Below are positions 53,808 through 62,076 of a stretch of 64,000 nucleotides of DNA, piece after piece. Position numbers and translations under genes: made by a program. The DNA is from Fibrobacterota bacterium (GTDB lineage Bacteria; Fibrobacterota; Chitinivibrionia; Chitinivibrionales; Chitinispirillaceae): contig JAEYNR010000084.1 of assembly GCA_023412475.1 (NCBI GenBank), positions 62,001 to 126,000 of the forward strand, written 5' to 3'. The notes below the pieces were generated by a model. It ran no database searches. It saw only the letters and a program-made list of their open reading frames with translations, and was not told the DNA's origin. Every line of letters starts with the position of its first letter. The stretch's first letter is position 1.

Positions 53808-56075
53808 ATGCGAATACCTATGAAGATCAATAAATCAAAAATCAGGAAGAAATTACTCCTGATATTTATATCAACGGGATTTTTTTTAGCTGCACACGGT
53901 CAGGGACTTCCAGGTGAATTTATTATTTCACAACAGTGGCGCGATGCACTTGCGAAATATTCACCTTTAACTAATGCAGCTTTTTTGTCGAACGCAGAAT
54001 ATATAGGGGTTCAACTGTCACAGGCATTTACAGTAGAAAACACTTATCAACTGACTGAAGGGGTGTTTGTTTTACCATACCTGAGGCATACGTTTGCACT
54101 AAGTTATGTAGGTGCAGGTGCTGGAAAACTCGATGCTACAACCCCGGTCGAAAGCCAGGGGACTATCGATATAGTATCCAACGGGAGATTATCTGACCGA
54201 AGTAATTCCTTTCTGCTCTCTTATGCTTTTAATGCATGGAAAGGATTGAGTATTGGTATCAACTGTCATTTTGTTTTTAATGATATCCTTGGAAAAAAAA
54301 TGAAAGCATATGGTGGTGATATAGGCATTTCATATACAATGTCAAAAGACAGTACCTGGGGAACTCATACAATTGGAATATCAACACAAAATATCCTTTT
54401 AAAAGGGGATACAAAATATGCTGGTGCAGCAGTGCTCTCTTACATTGGAGAGCTTTTCGAAAAGCATCTTGACCTTGAATTGTATGTTATTGCAAAGGAT
54501 TTATTTTCAAACACAGATGATTTTTATTATGGCAAAGATCAAAAATATGAATTTGATGTTTCATTTAAAGCTGGAACATGGTTGTTTAATTTTCTTAAGA
54601 TCTATGGACAGGTCGGTAATGAGTATGCAGGTGGCAGCGCCGGAATTCATTCACCAACATTAAATAAGGGAAGAGATCTTACATTGATGTATCAGTTTCT
54701 GTTCCCATTCAGAACAGACTTTCTTTCACATTCAATTTTTATGAGATCTGAATTCGGTGATTCGCGTAAAACAAAAAGCGATAACAAAATAACAGAGAAA
54801 ATGAATTTAATTCCTCATGACTTATACAATAGAGCCATGAAACTGTTTTCTGAAGGACAATATTGGGATGCATATTTCATATTTTCACAAATATTAGTTG
54901 AATACCCTAAATTTATAAAAAATGATTTTGTAAGTCTTTACAGTAGCATCTGCTTTGAAAGGTTAGATATCAGAGAAGCTGCAGTATCACAATATCAAAG
55001 ATCAATGATTAAATACCCAAAAAGCAAAATCCATCCATTGGCTAAGATGGGAATCATGAATGTTTATTACCGTCAGGACAACAACAGCGGCGTTGATGAG
55101 ATGTTCAAACTCTTAAGTGGGCCACATACGATCGATTCCTTACGTTATCATGCCCACTATCTAAAAGGTGAAACTCTAATAAAAGAAAACAGGTATAAAG
55201 AGGCTATCAATGTTTTGGGCAAAATTCCAGAGACACATCAGGATTATATCTATGCTCGTCACTCTATGGCGGTTTGTGCTGCATTTAATGATGATTATTT
55301 GAGTGCCCTGGGGTATTTGAAAGATTGTCTTGGTGTTCAAACCAACACAAATGAAGACAATGAGATGGTTAACAGAACTTACTTATTGATTGGATATCTG
55401 CTTTATGAGGAGAATGAAATGGCAAATGCCGTTGCTGCATTAAAGCTGGTACAAAAGAATAGCTATTATTATGAAGATGCTCTTCTTGGTATAGGATGGG
55501 TAGCACTGAGGTCCAGAAACTGGGATGATTGTACTATTGCCGGACGCAGCTTGATTGATATTGCTACTTCAGATGTCACTAAAGCGGAAGGTGAACTGTT
55601 GTTGGCTTATGTCAGCATGATCAAAAAGGATTATCACAGTGCTGCACAAACATTGAATCAATCTTCGGTCAGGTTAAAAGCCCTTAAAGTCCCATTAAAA
55701 AGTGAGTATGAATATGAAGTGGATAAATACAATGTCATACGTGGGGAGTATGAGAGCTTCGGGAATAGTGTTGAAGAGTTTGCGACTGGTACACAGCAAG
55801 CTGATGCATTTGAAATTAAAGACAGCATGCATATTGACCAGAAAGAGTTCGTTCGTGAGATAACCGAACAACAAAACTTTTTCGATACCTGGAACAGGCA
55901 GGTGTTTTTTGCTTGTAATTATGAGAAGGTTAGTGAGGATGTAGACTATGCACTTGCACGTGTACTCAAGATAATAAATCAAAGCGAGCAGCAAAGAGAA
56001 AATGAAAAAAGTGAAAAGAAAGAGGAAAAACTAAATAAAGAGATTGAGAAACTGAAGAACAAAATAGAACCTTAG
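53808..56075 (+). CDS. Outer-membrane barrel with C-terminal TPR domain (copy 2)
   Basis: About 755 aa (start 53808; 53820 also possible). Signal peptide ending LAAHGQ. The barrel part starts GEFIISQQWRDALAKYSPLT, parallel to copy 1, and includes KGRDLTLMYQFL. TPR half: YNRAMKLFSEGQYWDAYFIF, LYSSICFERLDIREAAVSQY, YYEDALLGIGWVALRSRNWD, and a Lys/Glu-rich coiled-coil end. The frame upstream to 53769 reads into the VWA stop and is not used. It follows the VWA gene by 19 bp. Confidence 0.72.
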   Translation: MRIPMKINKSKIRKKLLLIFISTGFFLAAHGQGLPGEFIISQQWRDALAKYSPLTNAAFLSNAEYIGVQLSQAFTVENTYQLTEGVFVLPYLRHTFALSYVGAGAGKLDATTPVESQGTIDIVSNGRLSDRSNSFLLSYAFNAWKGLSIGINCHFVFNDILGKKMKAYGGDIGISYTMSKDSTWGTHTIGISTQNILLKGDTKYAGAAVLSYIGELFEKHLDLELYVIAKDLFSNTDDFYYGKDQKYEFDVSFKAGTWLFNFLKIYGQVGNEYAGGSAGIHSPTLNKGRDLTLMYQFLFPFRTDFLSHSIFMRSEFGDSRKTKSDNKITEKMNLIPHDLYNRAMKLFSEGQYWDAYFIFSQILVEYPKFIKNDFVSLYSSICFERLDIREAAVSQYQRSMIKYPKSKIHPLAKMGIMNVYYRQDNNSGVDEMFKLLSGPHTIDSLRYHAHYLKGETLIKENRYKEAINVLGKIPETHQDYIYARHSMAVCAAFNDDYLSALGYLKDCLGVQTNTNEDNEMVNRTYLLIGYLLYEENEMANAVAALKLVQKNSYYYEDALLGIGWVALRSRNWDDCTIAGRSLIDIATSDVTKAEGELLLAYVSMIKKDYHSAAQTLNQSSVRLKALKVPLKSEYEYEVDKYNVIRGEYESFGNSVEEFATGTQQADAFEIKDSMHIDQKEFVREITEQQNFFDTWNRQVFFACNYEKVSEDVDYALARVLKIINQSEQQRENEKSEKKEEKLNKEIEKLKNKIEP

Positions 56076-56129
56076 ATACGAATCAATAACCAGGTTAATC
56101 ACATAGTTTTATTGATCAGACTCTGTTAA

Positions 56130-56156
56130 GCCCTGAAATTGAACAACTTTCAGGGC
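56130..56156. terminator. Hairpin between the barrel/TPR gene and GH26
   Basis: GCCCTGAAA pairs perfectly with TTTCAGGGC around a 9-nt loop. It lies between convergent genes without a T-run, so it may end transcription from either side. Confidence 0.5.
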
Positions 56157-56253
56157 AACTAAACCAAGGAAAACTGCTACTTTAAACAGTGTCTTTGCAC
56201 CGGATGCTACAAGCCTAAAATATCGACAGTGATAATCGTCTCCGATTCAGCTA

Positions 56254-57357
56254 TTATTTGACATTTCCCGGTGAGACGATATATACACCATTGGCGATAT
56301 TGCGTACTGAACTATTCTCAGTGCGTTTTCCCTGAAGATTCCAGGAATTTCTGCAATCAGGCATTGGCTTTAATGACAGAGATTTCTTATAAACATGATT
56401 ATTGTTTTCCAATCTGCAGGTTACTTTTTTTTTTGAAACACCAACACTACTGATCTTGGAAATACCTTCTTTCCAGGCATTCAAAGCAGCCTCACTTGTG
56501 TTAACCGCCCAGTCAGCTTCTGCACTTTTAGTCTGACTGAACCACATAAGTGCAAATATCCTTGGAAACTTTTCTGGTATGTCATTGAACATGTCAGTAA
56601 TCCATTGAGCTTTGTCGCCACCATGTTCAGATGAGGAGAATTCAGCTATAAAAAGAGGTTTTTGAGAGATTGAAAGTGCCTTATATGCCGGGGTGAATAC
56701 ATCTGTAAAACTGGTCCATCTTGACCAGCTTTGAGCAGTCCCCCAGTTGTAACCATCAATAGAAACCATATCCACCCAGTCATCACCAGGAAACCATCCG
56801 GTAAATGTTGCTGAGCCGCTGTTTGTGCAATTGGTAGTCCAGACCCATTTAACATTTGTAACTCCCAGGTCACGAAAAATGGTTACAACATGTTTCCAGG
56901 CATCGATCAATGTCTGCTCTGTATTGCCGGCTCCTTCCTTGGCTATTCCCCAATCGTACCAGTCTCCGTTTGCTTCATGAAACGGACGAAGCCAGATCTC
57001 TTTGCCATAGGATTTTACTGCTGCAGCATACTCTTTCAAATAAGAATCTGCTTCTCCTTTAATGATCTGGGGTGTAGTATACCCATTTGCCATCCATGTT
57101 ACTACAAGAATTGAATTGTTCTGCTCTGCAATATCAGCATACTTTTTGGTCCAGTTCCAATTATTTGTGTCCCACAGAACAAATACACTTATCAGGTCAA
57201 GATGTCTGTCTTGCAACGTTTGAAACGCCTCGACATTGCTTTTGGTAGGTTGTGGATAGGTTCCTGATCCACCAACCCAGGCACCAATCTGACGCAGTTG
57301 CGCTGAAGAGGCGGTTATAAGTAACATGATGATAGAACAAAAGGCACTGTAATTCAT
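56254..57357 (-). CDS. GH26 beta-mannanase-type glycoside hydrolase
   Basis: 367 aa from the ATG at 57357 (GGAGG 5 nt upstream). Signal peptide to about residue 20; GH26 (beta/alpha)8 domain about 22-310 with the acid/base in IWLRPFHEANGDWYDWG (Glu128) and nucleophile in FIAEFSSSEHGG (Glu239). It would cleave beta-mannan internally, though some GH26 enzymes act on lichenan-type glucans. The C-terminal ~45 residues (CRNSWNLQGKRTENSSVRNI, NGVYIVSPG) are a short sorting-like tail. Divergent from the GntR/LacI-type regulator at 57554. Confidence 0.9.
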   Translation of the reverse strand: MNYSAFCSIIMLLITASSAQLRQIGAWVGGSGTYPQPTKSNVEAFQTLQDRHLDLISVFVLWDTNNWNWTKKYADIAEQNNSILVVTWMANGYTTPQIIKGEADSYLKEYAAAVKSYGKEIWLRPFHEANGDWYDWGIAKEGAGNTEQTLIDAWKHVVTIFRDLGVTNVKWVWTTNCTNSGSATFTGWFPGDDWVDMVSIDGYNWGTAQSWSRWTSFTDVFTPAYKALSISQKPLFIAEFSSSEHGGDKAQWITDMFNDIPEKFPRIFALMWFSQTKSAEADWAVNTSEAALNAWKEGISKISSVGVSKKKVTCRLENNNHVYKKSLSLKPMPDCRNSWNLQGKRTENSSVRNIANGVYIVSPGNVK

Positions 57358-57504
57358 TTTTACCTCCATACTGGTTATAGGTATATGCTAATAATTGTTT
57401 CGTTTCAAATCTGTTATTTATCAGCTTCAAAACCCTTGCTTTGTACTCAAAATATAAAGACTTCTAAGTTCAGTCTGCTTTTAGAAAAATTGATATTTTA
57501 ATTG

Positions 57505-57530
57505 CAGTGTTACACTGTTATATTTAACAG
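57505..57530. promoter_or_regulatory. Two overlapping palindromes before the GntR-type gene
   Basis: CAGTGTTACACTG (57505-57517; 6-bp arms) overlaps CTGTTATATTTAACAG (57515-57530; 6-bp arms). They lie 24 bp before the TTG start and between the divergent GH26 and regulator genes, so they are candidate operators for that regulator. Confidence 0.5.
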
Positions 57531-57553
57531 GTAAAAGATAAGGGGATAAAAAA

Positions 57554-59074
57554 TTGAATACACGAAATTCACCAGTATTGTTAGAAACAGTGAAAAAACT
57601 GCGAACTATTATTGAGGGTTCAACCGATGGTAAGTTGCCCTCAGTGAGAAATCTGGCCAGGCGATGTTCGGTATCACCGGTAACAATACTGGGGGCTGTA
57701 GACGTTTTAAAAAATGAAGGGGTGCTTGAAAGCAGATGGGGGAGAGGGATCTATGTTGCTGAAGAAAAAAAGCCGTATGCTGATAGCGCAACAGATCTTG
57801 AGATCTATTCGATTGTTGAAAAAACAGTAATTACAATTAAGAAAGATATCATTGAAGGAAAATACCAGACACATCTGCCGTTACCATCCATAAAACAATT
57901 GACTGCAGATTATAATGTAAGTTACCCTACAATTAAAAAGGCACTTGCATTATTAAGTGAAGAAAGTGTAATAAAACGGAGCGGATCCAAATACTACTTT
58001 TTTACCGATCATACTAAATCCAAATCAAGAATAGCAATAATTGCTTTTGGATCAGCAAAAAACTCTGTAAAGATTGAAACAGAACGTGAGCGTAATTTTT
58101 ATCGTTTACTTTCAACTGCAGCAATGCAGCAAAATGTCATTTTTGAAACAATATGCTGCAATGATTATCTTGAAGAGATACAGTTTTTTACTCCGGATGA
58201 CACCCCGCTTGCATATTATTTAAAAAGTAAAAATATTATTGGCATCATCCTGTCATCTTATCACATGAAAGATTCAGCAGAGTGTTTGCGTAAATTATTA
58301 AAATTCAATATACCCATTTCTGCATGGGTTGAAGATCACAGAATATTGAAAATGGTTGACTATCATGGTTCAGCAAAGAAGGGACTGTGTTTTTTTGATT
58401 CAAGTTATTCAACGCTTTCGGGTTATGAGGTAGGAAGATACCTGATTGGGAAAGGTCATAAAAATATCGCCTATATTTCACCATTCCATAAAAGCCCATG
58501 GTCTCAGAACAGGTTAACTGGATTGAAAAAAGCTGCTGCAATGTCAGATTCTGAAATCTGGATATTTCCGTATGTATCTACAGATTATCTAAATGACTAT
58601 TTTTTTCTGGTGAAAGTAATCGGGAAACACTCAATTGAAAAGGGAGTGGTTTCAGATGTAGCAGGAATATTGCATCCATTTCTGAGAAACCGCATTGCTT
58701 CAATTCAGTATGACCTTGACACCCTTTTGCGTGACAATATGATTTTTACCGTTTGTGAGGAGTTTATAAAAGAGGTCTCGAAAGACAGTTCAATAACAGC
58801 ATGGGTGTGCGCAAATGATCATATCGCGGTATTGATAACAGATTACTGGAACTACTGTTCTGTTCCGCTGTCAAAAAGACCTGCCCTTATTGGATTTGAC
58901 AATTCTTTTAAAAGTTTCGAGCGCAATATTAGTTCGTATGAATTCAATACTTCCGGAGAGGTGCAGAATATGTTGAATCATCTTATCTATCCCAATACTA
59001 CCTCTTTATTAAATGGAAGTTCTGAAGTGAGATTAAGTGGAAAAATAGTTGAAAGAAACAGCTCAGTAGCATAG
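57554..59074 (+). CDS. Regulator with two GntR-type HTH domains and a LacI-type sensor
   Basis: 506 aa, TTG start behind AAGGGG. Two tandem winged-helix segments: residues about 7-70 (LPSVRNLARRCSVSPVTILG, GVLESRWGRGIYVAEE) and about 80-155 (LPLPSIKQLTADYNVSYPTI, SVIKRSGSKYYFF). The rest is a periplasmic-binding-protein-like sensor of the LacI/GalR type (RIAIIAFGSAKNS, VGRYLIGKGHKNIAYISPFH, AWVCANDHIAVLITDYW, PALIGFDNSF). Most family members have one HTH; two is unusual. Its position opposite GH26 suggests it senses a mannan-derived sugar, which is inference. Confidence 0.8.
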   Translation: MNTRNSPVLLETVKKLRTIIEGSTDGKLPSVRNLARRCSVSPVTILGAVDVLKNEGVLESRWGRGIYVAEEKKPYADSATDLEIYSIVEKTVITIKKDIIEGKYQTHLPLPSIKQLTADYNVSYPTIKKALALLSEESVIKRSGSKYYFFTDHTKSKSRIAIIAFGSAKNSVKIETERERNFYRLLSTAAMQQNVIFETICCNDYLEEIQFFTPDDTPLAYYLKSKNIIGIILSSYHMKDSAECLRKLLKFNIPISAWVEDHRILKMVDYHGSAKKGLCFFDSSYSTLSGYEVGRYLIGKGHKNIAYISPFHKSPWSQNRLTGLKKAAAMSDSEIWIFPYVSTDYLNDYFFLVKVIGKHSIEKGVVSDVAGILHPFLRNRIASIQYDLDTLLRDNMIFTVCEEFIKEVSKDSSITAWVCANDHIAVLITDYWNYCSVPLSKRPALIGFDNSFKSFERNISSYEFNTSGEVQNMLNHLIYPNTTSLLNGSSEVRLSGKIVERNSSVA

Positions 59075-59240
59075 GTATTCTTTTTAATGAGCCGAAATTA
59101 TTGCCATCCCATATTAACAATAACAATCAAATAATTGTGCTCAATCGCTGATATTTAGTCCTTCGATATCCATTATCCATAATCTGTTATCGTTATCGTT
59201 ATCGATATTTCCCATGGGAATGTCATTTAACCGAATGATT

Positions 59241-59576
59241 TTGGAAAGACAGAATAGCTCATCAGAAAGACAGAGTTGCTCTTCGGAAAGACAGGATTTC
59301 ACTTCAGAAAGACAGGATTGCCCATCGGAAAGACAGGGTTTCACTTCAGAAAGACAGGGTTTCACTTCAGAAAGACAGGGTTTCACTTCAGAAAGACAGG
59401 ATAGCTCATCAGAAAGACAGGATAGCTCATCAGAAAGACAGGATAGCTCATCAGAAAGACAGGATTGCTCATCAGAAAGACAGGGTTGCTCATCAGAAAA
59501 ACAGGGTAGCTCATCGGAAAAACAGGATTGCTCATCGGAAAAACAGGATTGCTCATCAGAAAGACAGGATTGCTTT
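59241..59576. repeat. 21-bp minisatellite, 16 copies
   Basis: Sixteen head-to-tail 21-bp units, consensus TCAGAAAGACAGGATTGCTC plus A, with variant units alternating in blocks (ATAGCTC, GTTTCAC and AAAAACAG forms). Flanks are short GTTATC microsatellite-like runs near 59185. Frames are open on both strands as heptad repeats (SSERQDx on plus), but without a convincing start signal. 59075-59240 and 59577-59842 otherwise show no gene. Confidence 0.9.
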
Positions 59577-59842
59577 GCTCTTCCACAAAATTATATTGTC
59601 TTTTCTATGAATGAGTTCATTATTATCCCTGATTGCTAATTTTTAAACCCACTACCTAATCCATCGAACAATTTTTTATGATTATTACCTTAAGAAAAAT
59701 GATCTTTTCAAAATCCATCAGCTCATTTTGCGAACTTTCAGTGCATGTTTGGCTGTCGCAACAGAGAAATTATTAAATTTTAGCAACTGTCCTGAATGGG
59801 GAAACACAAATGCAGGGAAAGAATCAAAGGTGGGTGTTTGAA

Positions 59843-60913
59843 CTACGATAAGGATGATTTACATATGATCTTCAGACTGCATTCGAACTTTTCCAAAACC
59901 ATCTCCACAGTTACATTCTGCAAACAGTAATTGTCTCCCCTCTCACAGGTAACTCCTTTCTGGCGGCATGGACGGCAATCTACCGGTACAATACAGAAAT
60001 GAACATTTTTCCCCATAGCATGAATCCTTTCAAATAATCCCGGACCCCAAATAATGGTTGAGGGTTTTCCAATTAGTGCCGCGTAATGTGCCGGGCCAGA
60101 ATCGTTTCCAATAAATGCAGTACAATTGTTTATATGCTCCATCAGATCTTTAACTGATGAAAGTATTTCAAAGGATACTGATGGGTCGTTTCGAAGCTTT
60201 TCAGAAATAGCAAGGCCCTGATACTCATTTGAGGTACCTAATACTTTGACTTTGAACTTTCGTTCTGTCAAACTCTCTATAAGATCAAAAAACCTTGGCC
60301 ATCGTTTGGATTTCCATGATGCAAAGGGATGAATTACTACCCATTCGTTATCTGTGGTTCTTGTCTCTATCAAAGGATAAAAACAGTTTTCTCCAGTGAT
60401 CTCTGCAAACACCCTGCTGAGAACATCGAAATTGTGTGTGTCTGGAGGATAACTCAGAATCTTATCGTAAAACAGGCTCACACCTTTGTAAACATAATGT
60501 TCACGCTCCTGCAACAGTCCAATTTTGTGAGTGGATTTCGATTGATTCACAAGAAATCCTCCCCAGATATTCATGCTGAGGTTAAGGGCATGACTGAAAG
60601 ATGTTTTACGTACAAATCTGAGAAGTTCTGAAAACTTATCAGCACTGCTGTTGTCAAATGGAATAAAAGAAAGGGGGAGCTTTAGATGGTCAACGATCTC
60701 TTTATTGATTGATGGGCTGATAAGGACTATTTCTATCTTCTTTTTCAGAAGCTGCTGAAGAAAAGGGGTGAGAAGAAAAAAGTCGCCCAGTCTGTCAAAT
60801 TTAGTGATCAGAATACGTTGAGGCGGAGGAATTGCCGGGCGATTTTTGCGAAATAGACGGGATCCAATGTAGGTCCAGTAATATTTGGCACAACGAAGAA
60901 TCAGTTTTTGCAT
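59843..60913 (-). CDS. Glycosyltransferase family 9 (heptosyltransferase-like)
   Basis: 356 aa. ITKFDRLGDFFLLTPFLQQL near the N-terminus and WVVIHPFASWKSKRWP followed by FIGNDSGPAHYAALIGKPS are the ADP-heptose:LPS heptosyltransferase signatures of GT9. A Cys-rich C-terminus (CRPCRQKGVTCERGDNYC) is also typical of the family. It probably adds a heptose or related sugar to the LPS core at the inner membrane. No LPS gene is adjacent. Its ATG has no clear ribosome-binding site. Confidence 0.85.
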   Translation of the reverse strand: MQKLILRCAKYYWTYIGSRLFRKNRPAIPPPQRILITKFDRLGDFFLLTPFLQQLLKKKIEIVLISPSINKEIVDHLKLPLSFIPFDNSSADKFSELLRFVRKTSFSHALNLSMNIWGGFLVNQSKSTHKIGLLQEREHYVYKGVSLFYDKILSYPPDTHNFDVLSRVFAEITGENCFYPLIETRTTDNEWVVIHPFASWKSKRWPRFFDLIESLTERKFKVKVLGTSNEYQGLAISEKLRNDPSVSFEILSSVKDLMEHINNCTAFIGNDSGPAHYAALIGKPSTIIWGPGLFERIHAMGKNVHFCIVPVDCRPCRQKGVTCERGDNYCLQNVTVEMVLEKFECSLKIICKSSLS

Positions 60914-61049
60914 TGGTAGAAGACCGTTTGTTTTTTCTGTTTCGGGGAGTTATCAATTGTGATAATTTACTACCTGATAGTAAGCAAAACTAAAGATAAA
61001 TTAAGAATAAGGTAAGTCCAAGTGCCATGTCTCTATCCAATTATATTCA

Positions 61050-61214
61050 ACCTAAATCGGACGATTCTTTTGACGGGACCTCGCTTCGATCCCTTTGTTT
61101 ATCGGCCCAGAAGTTTTTTGACCATATCACCTGGTAGATATGAAAAACCTCAGGGGCCGCTAACCTAAAGGGTTCTATACGATTCTCACGCCAAACAAAT
61201 CGCCCGAATTAGGT
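61050..61214. mobile_element. 165-bp repeat element (MITE-like), copy 2
   Basis: Left end ACCTAAATCGGACGATTC and, on the minus strand, right end ACCTAATTCGGGCGATTT form imperfect terminal inverted repeats of about 26 bp. The left half shares CGATTCTTTTGACG and CTCGCTTCGATCC with the 71-bp element at 14020. Its middle (about 61108-61162) is unrelated, so it looks like two degenerate copies or an expanded form. It lies between ablB and the GT9 gene and has no coding capacity. Confidence 0.65.
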
Positions 61215-61242
61215 TTAAATAAAGCTGGCACCTTGTATTCCC

Positions 61243-62076
61243 TTATGTGTACCAGACGTTCATGCTTTCTATATTGCCAGAAATGCCGGTGTTGTTTATA
61301 AGGGTTCCGCCGTAGCAGTATCCAGCTTTTGCAAAGGTAATATTCATGCCTGCAGAAAGTGCACGGGCGATGGTGTAGTGTGTTTTGATTCCGCGCATTG
61401 TCATTGTTTTCTCCATTTCTGCGAGTAGAATAGCGGCAAACCCGTTACCTCGATAGTCGGGATTTGTTGCAAAGTCGGTGAATTCAACGCTGCTGGTTTC
61501 AAGATCCATTTCGGCCGAAGATGCGGCAACAAGGTTTTTGCCAGAAAAAATGCCAAAATAAGTAATATTATCTTTCATCGTTTGTTCAAGATAGGCTATG
61601 TCCTGGATGGGGAAGGGATAGGTTCGGAAAACGTTTCGGTACAGAGCTGCCAGTTGCTCGCAATCGCCACTTATCAGCCCTCGCAAACAAAACCCCTGCG
61701 GGAGCGTCTGAGAAGATTTTTCACGCTTTTTATCCAGGGCAAGTTCAAGATTTCTGTCCATGGTTTCCCGTGTTCGGGGCAGAACTTTACTGCGGTTTGG
61801 ATCGAAGAATTTTCCCATAAAGATGCAGGCCGTTAAATCATAGTAGGCAGGTATCCTTGCTTCTTCCTCAAATTCATTTTGGGCAAAGAACGGTGCGTGA
61901 TGCTCCGGTACTTTGATAAAGGCCTTGGTGTATCTATTTGCGGTAACAAGCTGGTTAATGGTTTGCAGAAGACGCGTGGGCTCCTTCCCGTCCCACTTCA
62001 TCAGATAGAGGCGGTTATTGGCTTTCCCATGCTGGAAAAGCGCACCGTGTTTTTTTTCTACACTGTCGCAGGACAT
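61243..62076 (-). CDS. ablB: Beta-lysine N-acetyltransferase
   Basis: 277-aa GNAT-family enzyme: FTDFATNPDYRGNGFAAILL carries the acetyl-CoA-binding segment RGNGxA. Together with lysine 2,3-aminomutase it makes N-epsilon-acetyl-beta-lysine, a compatible solute of methanogens and some salt-adapted bacteria. Its ATG overlaps the ablA stop by one base (TGATG) with AGGAG upstream, so the two are translationally coupled. The family identity rests on this linkage as much as on sequence. Confidence 0.88.
   Translation of the reverse strand: MSCDSVEKKHGALFQHGKANNRLYLMKWDGKEPTRLLQTINQLVTANRYTKAFIKVPEHHAPFFAQNEFEEEARIPAYYDLTACIFMGKFFDPNRSKVLPRTRETMDRNLELALDKKREKSSQTLPQGFCLRGLISGDCEQLAALYRNVFRTYPFPIQDIAYLEQTMKDNITYFGIFSGKNLVAASSAEMDLETSSVEFTDFATNPDYRGNGFAAILLAEMEKTMTMRGIKTHYTIARALSAGMNITFAKAGYCYGGTLINNTGISGNIESMNVWYT

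Noticed and set aside
24504..59576. CRISPR array
   Set aside because: The two repeat arrays are strictly tandem with no unique spacers, and no cas gene is present.
59141..59639. Open frames on both strands through the 21-bp repeats
   Set aside because: Same artefact of a 21-bp periodicity; the heptad peptide has no flanking unique sequence typical of a real protein.
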